Source: Pseudomonas putida (GTDB lineage: Bacteria > Pseudomonadota > Gammaproteobacteria > Pseudomonadales > Pseudomonadaceae). Taken from it: 64,000 nucleotides of DNA. Below, one piece after another: positions 41,007-50,278 of the stretch. Where the stretch lies: positions 23,132 to 87,131 of the forward strand of contig NZ_JANHLE010000024.1 of the NCBI RefSeq assembly GCF_028682475.1. The letters run 5' to 3'. The translations under genes and the position numbers were made by a program. The notes below the pieces were generated by a model. It searched no databases and had not been told where the DNA came from. It worked only from the letters and a program-made list of their open reading frames with translations. Every line of letters begins with the position of its first letter. Within the stretch, counting starts at the first letter, position 1.

Positions 41007-42521
41007 ATGCTCGAACAGTACGTCAAGAAGATCCTCACCTCGCGCGTTTACGACGTTGCCGTCGAAACCCCGCTGCAGACCGCCGGCCAGCTGAGCAAGC
41101 GTCTGGGCAACAACATTCTGCTCAAGCGCGAAGACCTGCAGCCGGTGTTCTCCTTCAAGATTCGCGGTGCCTACAACAAACTGGCCCAGCTGACCCCTGA
41201 AGAGCTGGCCCGTGGCGTGGTCACCGCCTCGGCCGGCAATCATGCCCAGGGCGTGGCGCTGGCGGCGCGGGAACTGGGGATCAAGGCGACCATCGTCATG
41301 CCCAAGACCACCCCGGAGATCAAGGTCGAAGGCGTGCGCTCGCGCGGTGGCAAGGTGGTCCTGCACGGCGACTCCTTCCCCGAGGCCCTAGCCTATTCGC
41401 TGAAGCTGGTGGATGAAAAAGGCTTCGTCTATATCCACCCGTACGATGACCCGCACACCATTGCCGGGCAGGGCACGGTGGCCATGGAGATCCTGCGCCA
41501 GCACCCGGGTCAGCTGGACGCGATCTTCGTGCCGGTCGGCGGCGGTGGCTTGATCGCCGGTATCGCCGCTTATGTGAAGTACCTGCGCCCGGAGATCAAG
41601 GTGATCGGCGTCGAGCCGGACGACTCCAATTGCCTGCAGGCCGCGATGGCTGCGGGTGAGCGGGTGGTGCTGCCGCAGGTCGGGCTGTTCGCCGACGGCG
41701 TGGCGGTGGCGCAGATCGGCCAGCACACCTTCGACATCTGCAAGACCTATGTCGATGAGGTGATCACCGTCAGCACTGACGAGATCTGTGCAGCGATCAA
41801 GGATATCTACGACGATACCCGCTCGATCACCGAACCTGCCGGCGCACTGGGTGTGGCCGGGATCAAGAAGTACGTCGAACTCAAGGGCGTCAGCGGCCAG
41901 ACCCTGGTGGCGATCGACTCCGGTGCCAACGTCAACTTCGACCGCCTGCGTCATGTTGCCGAGCGTGCCGAGCTGGGTGAAGGTCGCGAGGCGATCATCG
42001 CCGTGACCATTCCCGAGCAGCCGGGCAGCTTCAAGGCCTTCTGCGAGGCGGTTGGCAAGCGTCAGATCACCGAATTCAACTATCGCTACCATGCCGATGG
42101 TGAGGCGCACATCTTCGTTGGCGTGCAGACTCACCCGGACACCGACCCGCGTAGCGCCTTGATCCAGAGCCTGACCGAGCAAGGTTTCCCGGTAACCGAC
42201 CTGACCGACAACGAACTGGCCAAGCTGCATATCCGCCATATGGTCGGTGGCCACGCGGCACGGGTCAGTGACGAGCTGGTGCTGCGTTTCGAGTTCCCGG
42301 AGCGGCCGGGAGCGCTGTTCAACTTCCTCAACAAACTGGGTGGGCGCTGGAACATCTCGATGTTCCATTACCGCAACCATGGCGCGGCCGATGGTCGCGT
42401 GGTGGCTGGCCTGCAAGTCCCGGATGATGAGCGCCACCTGGTGCCGGCTGCCCTGGCCAAGATCGGCTACCCGTACTGGGACGAAACCGATAACCCCGCG
42501 TACCGGCTGTTTCTGGGCTGA
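41007..42521 (+). CDS. ilvA: Biosynthetic threonine deaminase
   Basis: A PLP enzyme making 2-oxobutyrate and ammonia from threonine, the first step of isoleucine synthesis; 504 residues. The PLP Lys is in VFSFKIRGAYNK, the phosphate-binding glycines in PVGGGGLIAG, and AGNHAQGVA is typical. The C-terminal third (about 325-504) holds two ACT-like regulatory domains that bind isoleucine and valine (IPEQPGSFKAFCEAVG and FEFPERPGALFNFLNKLG). This separates it from the short catabolic form. Confidence 0.96.
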   Translation: MLEQYVKKILTSRVYDVAVETPLQTAGQLSKRLGNNILLKREDLQPVFSFKIRGAYNKLAQLTPEELARGVVTASAGNHAQGVALAARELGIKATIVMPKTTPEIKVEGVRSRGGKVVLHGDSFPEALAYSLKLVDEKGFVYIHPYDDPHTIAGQGTVAMEILRQHPGQLDAIFVPVGGGGLIAGIAAYVKYLRPEIKVIGVEPDDSNCLQAAMAAGERVVLPQVGLFADGVAVAQIGQHTFDICKTYVDEVITVSTDEICAAIKDIYDDTRSITEPAGALGVAGIKKYVELKGVSGQTLVAIDSGANVNFDRLRHVAERAELGEGREAIIAVTIPEQPGSFKAFCEAVGKRQITEFNYRYHADGEAHIFVGVQTHPDTDPRSALIQSLTEQGFPVTDLTDNELAKLHIRHMVGGHAARVSDELVLRFEFPERPGALFNFLNKLGGRWNISMFHYRNHGAADGRVVAGLQVPDDERHLVPAALAKIGYPYWDETDNPAYRLFLG

Positions 42522-42559
42522 GCAGCTAAGCTCAGGACAGCTCACAAGGAAGCAATGAC

Positions 42560-42988
42560 ATGGAATACCTGACTACGCTCAAGGTCCTGCACATCTCGGC
42601 CACCGTGCTGTTACTAGGCAGTGCCCTTGGGTTGGCGATCTGGACCTGGTTGGCGCGCCGCAAAGGCGACACTTCAGCTGCTAGCCGGCTGATGCGGCGG
42701 CCATTGGTGTTTGTCTGGCTGTTGATGGGTATCTGCCTGGTGAGCATGCCGTTCACTGGCTGGTGGCTGGTGCACCTGATCGGCTGGCCGTTGGGCCAGA
42801 CCTGGGTGCTGGGCTCCAGCGTGATCTACACCTTCGGGGCGTTCAGCTGGTTCTGGCTGCTGGCGCGGGTCAATCGCCTGCGTACGGCGCCGACTGTGGG
42901 TAACCCGAAGTTCACCCTGGCGCTGGCGGTGTTCAGCGGCGTGTGTTTCATCGCCATCGCCGGCCTGATGGGCGCCAAGCCGGTCTGA
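42560..42988 (+). CDS. DUF2269 integral membrane protein
   Basis: A 142-residue protein with four predicted transmembrane helices (about 5-27, 48-68, 78-98, 120-138) of the DUF2269 family. The His near the first helix (LKVLHISATVLLLG) and those in WWLVHLIGWPLG could bind heme or metal, but this is speculation. It lies 38 bases after ilvA; AAGGAAG precedes the ATG. Function unknown. Confidence 0.82.
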   Translation: MEYLTTLKVLHISATVLLLGSALGLAIWTWLARRKGDTSAASRLMRRPLVFVWLLMGICLVSMPFTGWWLVHLIGWPLGQTWVLGSSVIYTFGAFSWFWLLARVNRLRTAPTVGNPKFTLALAVFSGVCFIAIAGLMGAKPV

Positions 42989-43011
42989 TCATGCGGGCTT
43001 CGGTGGGAGCG

Positions 43012-43073
43012 GGCTTGCCCCGCGATTGCGCTTGTTCAGTCACATCGCATCGCGGGGCAAGCCCGCTCCCACC
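43012..43073. repeat. REP pair, GCGGGGCAAGCCCGC family
   Basis: GGTGGGAGCGGGCTTGCCCC outward arm and mirror arm with a 22-base centre, between convergent genes. The centre (attgcg...catcg) closely resembles that of the REP at 50279-50350. Confidence 0.9.
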
Positions 43074-43091
43074 GTGTTCCCACCGACGCGA

Positions 43092-43748
43092 TCAATCGCG
43101 CAGGCTGATCACCGGCCAACCGCGCTTTTCAGCTTCGGCGCGCAGGTTCGGGTCCGGATCGACGGCAACCGGATTGGCCACCTGCTCCAGCAGCGGCAAA
43201 TCGTTCATCGAGTCGCTATAGAAATAGCTGCCCTCAAGGTTGAAGCCGTTTTCTTCCAGCCAGCGATTCAGGCGCGTTACCTTGCCTTCACGGAAGCACG
43301 GCACATCGGTGCTGCGCCCGGTGAAGCGGCCATCGACCATCTCGCATTCAGTGGCCAGCAGGGTGTCCACTTCCAGGCGCTTGGCAATCGGCCCGGTAAT
43401 GAAGCGGTTGGTGGCGGTGATGATCACCAGCTTGTCGCCGGCGTCACGGTGCTTTTTCAGCAGCGCCAGGGCCTTGGGCTGGACGATCGGCTCGACGCAA
43501 TCACGCATGAAGTCGCGATGCCATTCGTCGAGCTGGGCCATTTCCGTGGTCGCGAGGATTTCCAGGCTGAAGTTCAGATAGGCCGCCAGGTCCAGCTTGC
43601 CGGCCAGGTAATCCTGGTAGAAGGCATCGTTGCGGTTCTGATACTCCACCGGGTCGAGAATCCCACGGGCGCAGAGGTAGTCTCCCCAGGCGTGGTCGCT
43701 GTCGCCGCCGAGGAGGGTATTGTCCAGATCGAATAAAGCCAGGCGCAT
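43092..43748 (-). CDS. HAD-IB phosphatase (SerB-like)
   Basis: A cytosolic phosphatase of 218 residues. Motif I is LALFDLDNTLLGGD with nucleophile Asp, motif II VIITATNR, motif III the Lys in FREGKVTRL and motif IV YFYSDSMNDLPLL. The length and cap fit the HAD-IB hydrolases near phosphoserine phosphatase. From memory, the gene in this position in P. aeruginosa (PA0335) has been proposed as the histidinol-phosphate phosphatase; that is a possibility, not something the sequence shows. Divergent from rppH. Confidence 0.87.
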   Translation of the reverse strand: MRLALFDLDNTLLGGDSDHAWGDYLCARGILDPVEYQNRNDAFYQDYLAGKLDLAAYLNFSLEILATTEMAQLDEWHRDFMRDCVEPIVQPKALALLKKHRDAGDKLVIITATNRFITGPIAKRLEVDTLLATECEMVDGRFTGRSTDVPCFREGKVTRLNRWLEENGFNLEGSYFYSDSMNDLPLLEQVANPVAVDPDPNLRAEAEKRGWPVISLRD

Positions 43749-43769
43749 TTAAGTCACTCGCATAACATC

Positions 43770-43799
43770 TGAAAAGTCCCACAGAATACGGACTTTTCA
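43770..43799. promoter_or_regulatory. Palindrome between the HAD gene and rppH
   Basis: TGAAAAGTCC and GGACTTTTCA form perfect 10-bp arms with a 10-bp spacer (21-bp pitch, two helical turns), 21 bases before the HAD start and 90 before rppH. It looks like an operator for a dimeric protein or a 5' UTR hairpin. Confidence 0.45.
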
Positions 43800-43888
43800 C
43801 ATCGGTGCACATAACGTAAACAGGCGCGTTGCTGGCCTTGTGACCTTTGTGGAACAATGCCGTGACATGCGTTTGCGAGGTTGCTGCC

Positions 43889-44368
43889 GTGATCGACCCC
43901 GATGGTTTTCGCCCCAATGTCGGGATCATTCTGACGAATGATCTTGGGCAGGTGCTATGGGCTCGGCGGATCAACCAGGATGCCTGGCAGTTTCCCCAGG
44001 GTGGAATCAACCCTGAAGAGACGCCGGAAGATGCCCTGTACCGCGAGCTGAACGAAGAAGTGGGGCTGGAGCGCGATGATGTTGAAATTCTTGCCTGCAC
44101 CCGCGGCTGGTTGCGTTATCGTTTACCCCAACGCCTGGTGCGGACCCACAGCCAACCGCTGTGTATCGGCCAGAAGCAGAAATGGTTTCTCCTGCGCCTG
44201 GTCTCCAACGAGCAGCGGGTGCGGATGGACCTGACCGGGAAACCGGAGTTCGATGGCTGGCGCTGGGTCAGTTATTGGTACCCGCTGGGCCAGGTGGTGA
44301 CATTCAAGCGCGAGGTTTACCGCCGCGCTCTCAAAGAGCTTGCCCCGCGCCTGCTGGCGCGCGACTGA
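43889..44368 (+). CDS. rppH: RNA pyrophosphohydrolase
   Basis: A Nudix enzyme that removes pyrophosphate from the 5' end of mRNA and so opens it to RNase E decay; 159 residues. The Nudix box is GGINPEETPEDALYRELNEEVGL. Family markers FRPNVGIILTN, QDAWQFPQGG and FDGWRWVSYWYPLGQVVTFKREVYRRAL follow. The start is GTG at 43889 (family start VIDPDGFRPNVG) with GAGG 8 bases before it. ptsP follows by 22 bases, the usual Pseudomonas arrangement. Confidence 0.95.
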   Translation: MIDPDGFRPNVGIILTNDLGQVLWARRINQDAWQFPQGGINPEETPEDALYRELNEEVGLERDDVEILACTRGWLRYRLPQRLVRTHSQPLCIGQKQKWFLLRLVSNEQRVRMDLTGKPEFDGWRWVSYWYPLGQVVTFKREVYRRALKELAPRLLARD

Positions 44369-44390
44369 CGACGGAGTTCGACCCCGAGCC

Positions 44391-46670
44391 ATGCTCAATA
44401 CGCTGCGCAAGATCGTCCAGGAAGTTAACTCCGCCAAGGATCTCAAGACGGCGTTGGGGATCATTGTGTTGCGCGTCAAAGAGGCCATGGGCAGTCAGGT
44501 CTGCTCCGTCTACCTGCTCGACCCGGAGAGCAACCGTTTCGTGCTGATGGCCACCGAAGGCTTGAACAAGCGTTCAATCGGCAAGGTCAGCATGGCCCCC
44601 AACGAGGGCCTGGTCGGTCTGGTCGGCACCCGCGAAGAACCGCTGAACCTGGAAAACGCTGCGGATCACCCGCGTTACCGCTACTTCGCCGAAACCGGTG
44701 AAGAGCGTTTCGCCTCGTTTCTCGGTGCGCCGATCATTCACCACCGGCGCGTGGTCGGGGTGCTGGTCATCCAGCAAAAAGAGCGGCGCCAGTTCGATGA
44801 AGGCGAAGAAGCCTTCCTGGTGACCATGAGCGCCCAGCTCGCCGGGGTTATCGCCCACGCCGAAGCCACCGGTTCGATCCGTGGCCTGGGCCGTCAGGGC
44901 AAGGGCATCCAGGAGGCCAAGTTCGTCGGCGTGCCCGGTTCGCCCGGCGCGGCAGTGGGCAAGGCGGTGGTCATGCTGCCACCGGCCGATCTCGATGTGG
45001 TGCCGGACAAGAGCGTTGATGACATCGACGCCGAGCTGATTCTTTTCAACAATGCGCTGGAAGGCGTGCGCGCCGACATGCGCAACCTGTCGGCCAAACT
45101 TGCCACTCAACTGCGCCCGGAAGAGCGCGCGTTGTTCGACGTCTACCTGATGATGCTCGAAGATGCGGCCCTGGGCGGCGAAGTGGTGCAGGTGATCAAG
45201 ACCGGGCAGTGGGCCCAGGGCGCCTTGCGCCAGGTGGTGGGCGAGCACGTCAACCGCTTCGAGCTGATGGACGACGCCTACCTGCGCGAGAGGGCTTCCG
45301 ATGTGAAGGATCTGGGCCGGCGTCTGCTGGCCTACCTCCAGGAGGCAAGGCAGCAGACGCTGGTCTATCCCGATAACACCATTCTGATCAGCGAAGAACT
45401 GACCCCGGCGATGCTCGGCGAAGTGCCGGAAGGCAAGCTGGTCGGCCTGGTGTCGGTACTCGGCTCAGGCAACTCCCACGTCGCGATCCTGGCCCGGGCC
45501 ATGGGCATTCCGACCGTGATGGGCCTGGTCGACCTGCCGTATTCGAAGGTCGACGGCATCGACATGATCGTCGATGGCTACAAGGGCGATGTCTACACCA
45601 ACCCCAGCGAAGTGCTGCGCAAGCAGTATGCCGAAGTGGTCGAGGAAGAGCGCCAGCTGGCCCAGGGCCTGGATGCCTTGCGCGAACTGCCGTGCATCAC
45701 CCTCGATGGCCACCGCATGCCGCTGTGGGTCAACACCGGCCTGCTTGCCGATGTCGCCCGCGCCCAGCAGCGTGGCGCCGAAGGGGTCGGGCTGTACCGC
45801 ACTGAAGTGCCGTTCATGATCAACCAGCGCTTCCCCAGCGAAAAGGAGCAGCTGGCGATTTACCGCGAGCAACTGGCGGCCTTCCACCCGTTGCCGGTGA
45901 CCATGCGCAGCCTGGACATCGGCGGCGACAAGGCGCTGTCGTATTTCCCGATCAAGGAAGACAACCCCTTCCTTGGCTGGCGCGGTATCCGCGTAACCCT
46001 CGATCATCCGGAAATCTTCCTGGTGCAGACCCGGGCCATGCTCAAGGCCAGTGAAGGCCTGAACAACCTGCGCATTCTGCTGCCGATGATTTCCGGTATC
46101 CACGAGCTGGAAGAGGCTCTGCACCTGATTCACCGGGCCTGGGGCGAAGTGCGTGACGAAGGCACTGACGTACCGATGCCGCCCGTGGGGGTGATGATTG
46201 AAATCCCGGCGGCGGTCTATCAGACCCGTGAGCTGGCGCGTCAGGTGGACTTCCTCTCGGTCGGCTCCAACGACCTGACCCAGTACCTGTTGGCGGTCGA
46301 CCGCAACAACCCGCGGGTTGCCGACCTCTACGACTATTTGCACCCTGCGGTACTGCAAGCCCTGCAGAACGTGGTGCGCGACGCCCATGCCGAAGGCAAG
46401 CCGGTGAGTATCTGTGGCGAGATGGCCGGTGACCCGGCGGCTGCAGTGCTGCTGATGGCCATGGGTTTCGACAGCCTGTCGATGAACGCCACCAACTTGC
46501 CGAAGGTGAAATGGATGCTGCGTCAGGTCAGCCTGAGCAAGTCTCAGGAACTGCTGGCCCAGGCCATGAGCATCGACAACCCGCAAGTTATCCACAGCTC
46601 GCTGCAACTGGCTCTGAAGAACCTCGGGCTGGCGCGGATGATCAATCCGGGGTCGGCGAAGAATTTGTAG
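44391..46670 (+). CDS. ptsP: Phosphoenolpyruvate-protein phosphotransferase of the nitrogen PTS (EI-Ntr)
   Basis: The first enzyme of PTS-Ntr, passing phosphate from PEP to NPr and on to EIIA-Ntr; 759 residues. An N-terminal GAF domain (about 1-165) senses glutamine and 2-oxoglutarate in relatives. The EI part begins FVGVPGSPGAAVGKAV. The active-site His is in GSGNSHVAILARAMG, and the PEP-binding C domain holds EGVGLYRTEVPFM and SVGSNDLTQYLLAVDR. ATG at 44391 follows a GACGGAG. A REP pair ends the rppH-ptsP unit. Confidence 0.96.
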   Translation: MLNTLRKIVQEVNSAKDLKTALGIIVLRVKEAMGSQVCSVYLLDPESNRFVLMATEGLNKRSIGKVSMAPNEGLVGLVGTREEPLNLENAADHPRYRYFAETGEERFASFLGAPIIHHRRVVGVLVIQQKERRQFDEGEEAFLVTMSAQLAGVIAHAEATGSIRGLGRQGKGIQEAKFVGVPGSPGAAVGKAVVMLPPADLDVVPDKSVDDIDAELILFNNALEGVRADMRNLSAKLATQLRPEERALFDVYLMMLEDAALGGEVVQVIKTGQWAQGALRQVVGEHVNRFELMDDAYLRERASDVKDLGRRLLAYLQEARQQTLVYPDNTILISEELTPAMLGEVPEGKLVGLVSVLGSGNSHVAILARAMGIPTVMGLVDLPYSKVDGIDMIVDGYKGDVYTNPSEVLRKQYAEVVEEERQLAQGLDALRELPCITLDGHRMPLWVNTGLLADVARAQQRGAEGVGLYRTEVPFMINQRFPSEKEQLAIYREQLAAFHPLPVTMRSLDIGGDKALSYFPIKEDNPFLGWRGIRVTLDHPEIFLVQTRAMLKASEGLNNLRILLPMISGIHELEEALHLIHRAWGEVRDEGTDVPMPPVGVMIEIPAAVYQTRELARQVDFLSVGSNDLTQYLLAVDRNNPRVADLYDYLHPAVLQALQNVVRDAHAEGKPVSICGEMAGDPAAAVLLMAMGFDSLSMNATNLPKVKWMLRQVSLSKSQELLAQAMSIDNPQVIHSSLQLALKNLGLARMINPGSAKNL

Positions 46671-46675
46671 ACCTT

Positions 46676-46741
46676 ATCGCGGGGCAAGCCCGCTCCCACC
46701 GGCTGATGGTGATCCCGGTGGGAGCGGGCTTGCCCCGCGAT
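46676..46741. repeat. REP pair, GCGGGGCAAGCCCGC family
   Basis: ATCGCGGGGCAAGCCCGCTC and mirror arm around a 12-base centre, between convergent ptsP and the NRDE gene. Confidence 0.9.
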
Positions 46742-46745
46742 AGCA

Positions 46746-47492
46746 TCAAACCTGCAGATCCACTTCGCCCAGATGCCCCCCGAACGGTCCGAAACTGCGT
46801 TCCACCAGGCGCCGTCGACCATCTGCCTCGACAATCAACACCGTGCTCGCTCGCGTCCCATAGTTCTGGCTGGCGATAAACACACTCGACAACAACCGCT
46901 CGGTACTCAGCCCCACGCCGGTCTCCGGCAGCTCGCCGTCTGCCGCTTGCAGGTTATCCCCAAGCAACGTCAGCAAGGTTTCGGGTTGAGGATCGGGTAG
47001 ATGCTGGATCAGCCCGGCACGCGCCTTGACCAGCTTCGGCCAGGGCGTATCCAGCCCGGCATTGGACAAACCGTAGACCCCTTCCCCCAGCAACCGTACC
47101 TGCGCCTCACGGGCATTCAGGTAGCCCAGCGTGCTGCTGTCGCCCACCAGCAGGTTGAACCCCGAATACTGCTGACTGCGGCTGGCGACCTGGTCCAGAT
47201 AGGCTTCGACTCTCAGCTCACCGCGCAGGAAGGCGGCCACCAGCTCACCTCGTGAGCGTGCGCCCTGGACTTGTTGCGGGTCACGAATATTGGTCAGCGC
47301 AGCAAAACGCCCCGCTGGCCCAACGCCCAACCAGGTACCACCTGCTTCCAGGTCGCGTCCGGCATAGACGCCAGGCGCATCGTCCCAGGCCCCAAGCATA
47401 CGGCTGGGGCGGGCATAGAACTCATCGCGGTTGGCCGCGACGATCAGCGGCTGGGCATGCCCGGGCCGCCAGGCGAAAACGATCAGACACAT
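46746..47492 (-). CDS. NRDE (TANGO2-like) family protein
   Basis: A 248-residue protein beginning MCLIVFAW, with Cys2 as potential N-terminal nucleophile after Met removal. It carries the family motif ANRDEFYARP, then GGTWLGVGPAGRFAALTNIRDP and YGTRASTVLIV near the end. The NRDE/TANGO2 family has been linked to heme handling in eukaryotes and some bacteria; the bacterial role is not settled. The gene is transcribed alone, toward ptsP. Confidence 0.9.
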   Translation of the reverse strand: MCLIVFAWRPGHAQPLIVAANRDEFYARPSRMLGAWDDAPGVYAGRDLEAGGTWLGVGPAGRFAALTNIRDPQQVQGARSRGELVAAFLRGELRVEAYLDQVASRSQQYSGFNLLVGDSSTLGYLNAREAQVRLLGEGVYGLSNAGLDTPWPKLVKARAGLIQHLPDPQPETLLTLLGDNLQAADGELPETGVGLSTERLLSSVFIASQNYGTRASTVLIVEADGRRRLVERSFGPFGGHLGEVDLQV

Positions 47493-47621
47493 AGGTGGAC
47501 CTCTGTGTTTTTGCCCACTCTACCCATAGCGCCCGGTCTGATCCATCGACTTGATGTGTCTTCACTAGAGCCACAGGCCTCCCTTCCGTTACCATGCCGG
47601 ACTGAATTGACGGGGGCGACA

Positions 47622-48404
47622 ATGGAATTCGTGCTCTATTTGCTGCTGGGCGCCTGCGCAGGCGTGCTGGCCGGGCTGTTCGGCGTTGGCGGTGGCATCA
47701 TCATCGTGCCGGTGCTGGTGTTCAGTTTCACCTTGCAGGGCTTCGATGCCTCGGTGCTGACCCACCTGGCGGTGGGTACATCGTTGGCGACCATTGTCTT
47801 CACCTCGATCAATGCCATCCGCGAGCACCACCGCAAAGGTGCGGTGCAGTGGCCGATCTTTGTCTGGATGACCCTCGGGATCCTGGTCGGTGCCGGTATC
47901 GGTGCCAAGACCGCCTCGGCCATCCAGGGGCCGCTGCTGCAGAAGATCATCGGTGTGTTTGCCCTGGTGATTGCCGCCCAAATGGCCCTGGACCTCAAGC
48001 CCAAGGCCAGCCGCAGCATCCCCGGCAAGCCCGGATTGACTGCGGCGGGCAGTGTGATCGGCTGGGCTTCGGCGATTTTCGGCATTGGCGGCGGCTCCTT
48101 GACCGTACCGTTCCTGACCTGGCGCAGCCTGCCGATGCAGCAGGCGGTAGCGACGTCCTCGGCCTGCGGGTTTCCGATTGCGGTGGCCAGTGCCCTGAGT
48201 TTCATCTGGCTGGGCTGGCACGACCCGCACCTGCCGGCGCATAGCCTGGGCTTTGTCTACTTGCCCGCGCTGCTGGGGATCGCCCTGACCAGTATGTTTT
48301 TTGCCCGCTTCGGCGCGCGTCTGGCGCACAAATTGTCGCCACGCCTGCTCAAACGATTGTTCGCCGCGCTGCTGTTCTGCGTCGGCTTAAGCTTTTTGCT
48401 TTAA
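47622..48404 (+). CDS. TauE/SafE-family membrane permease
   Basis: A 260-residue inner-membrane protein with about eight helices and the duplicated TauE/SafE pattern: LLGACAGVLAGLFGVGGGIIIVPVL in the first half and GWASAIFGIGGGSLTVPFL in the second. Family members export sulfite, sulfoacetate or other organic anions; the substrate here is unknown. The ATG at 47622 was taken because the hydrophobic repeat starts there. lgt begins 14 bases downstream. Confidence 0.9.
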   Translation: MEFVLYLLLGACAGVLAGLFGVGGGIIIVPVLVFSFTLQGFDASVLTHLAVGTSLATIVFTSINAIREHHRKGAVQWPIFVWMTLGILVGAGIGAKTASAIQGPLLQKIIGVFALVIAAQMALDLKPKASRSIPGKPGLTAAGSVIGWASAIFGIGGGSLTVPFLTWRSLPMQQAVATSSACGFPIAVASALSFIWLGWHDPHLPAHSLGFVYLPALLGIALTSMFFARFGARLAHKLSPRLLKRLFAALLFCVGLSFLL

Positions 48405-48418
48405 CGAGAGGAGTCACC

Positions 48419-49228
48419 ATGCTGCCTTACCCGCAGATAGATCCAGTAGCCCTTGACCTGAAATGGATCAAAATCCATTGGTACGGTCTGATGTACCTGG
48501 TCGGCATCGGCGGCGCCTGGCTGCTGGCCTCGCGTCGACTGAACCGCTTCGACCCGACCTGGAGCCGTGAAAAGCTCTCGGACCTGGTGTTCTGGCTGTC
48601 CATGGGCGTGATCGTCGGTGGCCGCTTGGGTTATGTGCTGTTCTATGACCTGCACGCCTACCTGGCCAGCCCGGCGCTGATCTTCGAAGTGTGGAAGGGC
48701 GGCATGTCGTTCCACGGCGGTTTTATCGGCGTGATGCTGGCGGCTTTGTGGTTCGGCAAGCGCAACAACAAGTCGTTCTTCGAGTTGATGGACTTCGTCG
48801 CGCCACTGGTGCCGATCGGCCTGGGCGCCGGGCGGATTGGCAACTTCATCAACGCCGAACTGTGGGGCAAGGCCACCGATGTGCCATGGGCCATGGTCTT
48901 CCCGCCGTACAGCGATCCGGCCCAGTTGCCACGTCACCCGTCGCAGCTGTACCAGTTCGCCCTGGAAGGTGTGGCATTATTCCTGATCCTTTGGCTGTAC
49001 TCGCGCAAGCCGCGCCCGACCATGGCGGTTTCCGGCATGTTCGCGCTGTTCTACGGCATCTTCCGCTTTATCGTGGAGTTCGTGCGGGTACCCGATGCCC
49101 AGCTTGGCTACATCGCCTTCGGCTGGTTGACCATGGGTCAGTTGCTTTGCGTGCCGATGATCGTCGGTGGCATCTTCCTGATCTGGTGGGCCTACAACCG
49201 CAAACCCACGGCCAAGGCCGCCGTTTGA
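48419..49228 (+). CDS. lgt: Prolipoprotein diacylglyceryl transferase
   Basis: The first enzyme of bacterial lipoprotein maturation. It moves a diacylglyceryl group from phosphatidylglycerol to the lipobox Cys. The 269 residues form seven helices. IHWYGLMYLVG opens the protein, MSFHGGFIG carries the essential His, and the signature GRIGNFINAELWG is intact; a C-terminal GWLTMGQLL motif follows. GAGAGGAG precedes the ATG. thyA follows across a terminator-like hairpin. Confidence 0.97.
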   Translation: MLPYPQIDPVALDLKWIKIHWYGLMYLVGIGGAWLLASRRLNRFDPTWSREKLSDLVFWLSMGVIVGGRLGYVLFYDLHAYLASPALIFEVWKGGMSFHGGFIGVMLAALWFGKRNNKSFFELMDFVAPLVPIGLGAGRIGNFINAELWGKATDVPWAMVFPPYSDPAQLPRHPSQLYQFALEGVALFLILWLYSRKPRPTMAVSGMFALFYGIFRFIVEFVRVPDAQLGYIAFGWLTMGQLLCVPMIVGGIFLIWWAYNRKPTAKAAV

Positions 49229-49234
49229 TTTTCC

Positions 49235-49257
49235 ACGGCAGGGCGATCCCCTGCCGT
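49235..49257 (+). terminator. Hairpin between lgt and thyA
   Basis: ACGGCAGGG, loop CGATC, CCCTGCCGT: 9-bp perfect stem 7 bases past lgt, followed only by CTTTGC. Partial termination or mRNA protection is likely. Confidence 0.6.
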
Positions 49258-49275
49258 CTTTGCTACAGGTAAGCC

Positions 49276-50247
49276 ATGAAACAGTATCTAGATCTGGTCC
49301 GTGACGTCATCGAAAACGGCACCCTGCAGGGTAACCGTACCGGTATCCGCACCATCAGCCTGCCTGGTGCCATGCTGCGCTTCGACCTGCAGAAAGGCTT
49401 TCCGGCCATCACCACCCGCAAGCTGGCGTTCAAGTCGGCCATCGGTGAAATGGTCGGTTTCCTGCGTGGCGTGAAGAATGCCGGCGAGTTCCGTGAACTG
49501 GGCTGCAAGGTCTGGGACCAGAACGCCAACGAAAACGCCCAGTGGCTGGCCAACCCGTTCCGCCAGGGGCATGACGACCTCGGCGAGATCTACGGCGTGC
49601 AATGGCGTCAGTGGCCGGCCTACAAGCGTATCCCGCTGAGCAACCCGGCAGCCATCGAACTGGCGCAGAGCCAGGGCTTTATGAAGATTGCCGAAGCCGA
49701 AGAAGACGGTGAAGCGTTCGTGGTGCTGTACAAGGCCATCGACCAGATTCGCCAGTGCATCGACACCATCCACAAAGACCCGGGCAGCCGCCGCATCCTG
49801 TTCCATGGCTGGAACTGCGCCCAGCTCGACGAAATGGCCCTGCCGCCGTGCCACCTGCTGTACCAGTTCCACCCGAATGTCGAGACCAAGGAAATCTCCC
49901 TGACCCTCTACATCCGCTCCAACGACCTGGGCCTGGGCACACCGTTCAACCTGACTGAAGGCGCCGCACTGCTGTCGCTGGTGGGTCGCCTGACCGGCTA
50001 CACGCCGCGCTGGTTCACCTACTTCATCGGTGATGCGCACGTGTACGAGAACCACCTGGACATGCTCAACGAGCAGCTCAAGCGCGAACCGCTGGCGGCA
50101 CCGAAGCTGGTGATCAATGATCGCGTGCCTGAGTATGCCAAGACTGGCGTGTACGAGCCGGAGTGGCTGGAGAAGGTCGAGCCGAGCGACTTCAGCCTGG
50201 AAGGTTACGAGCACCACGCGCCGATGACGGCGCCGATGGCGGTCTGA
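49276..50247 (+). CDS. thyA: Thymidylate synthase, long form
   Basis: Makes dTMP from dUMP with methylene-tetrahydrofolate. At 323 residues it is about 60 longer than E. coli ThyA. The extra part lies between YGVQWRQWPAYKRIPLSN and IRQCIDTIHKDPGSRR, a segment with IAEAEEDGEAFVVLYKAIDQ. Catalytic elements are intact: phosphate Arg pair in PGSRRILFHGW, nucleophile Cys in ALPPCHLLYQF, and LYIRSNDLGLGTPFNLTEGA. The dihydrofolate it produces is recycled by FolA, encoded at the end of the window. Confidence 0.95.
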   Translation: MKQYLDLVRDVIENGTLQGNRTGIRTISLPGAMLRFDLQKGFPAITTRKLAFKSAIGEMVGFLRGVKNAGEFRELGCKVWDQNANENAQWLANPFRQGHDDLGEIYGVQWRQWPAYKRIPLSNPAAIELAQSQGFMKIAEAEEDGEAFVVLYKAIDQIRQCIDTIHKDPGSRRILFHGWNCAQLDEMALPPCHLLYQFHPNVETKEISLTLYIRSNDLGLGTPFNLTEGAALLSLVGRLTGYTPRWFTYFIGDAHVYENHLDMLNEQLKREPLAAPKLVINDRVPEYAKTGVYEPEWLEKVEPSDFSLEGYEHHAPMTAPMAV

Positions 50248-50278
50248 TCACCGTCGTTGTAGAAACAACTGGCTGCCT

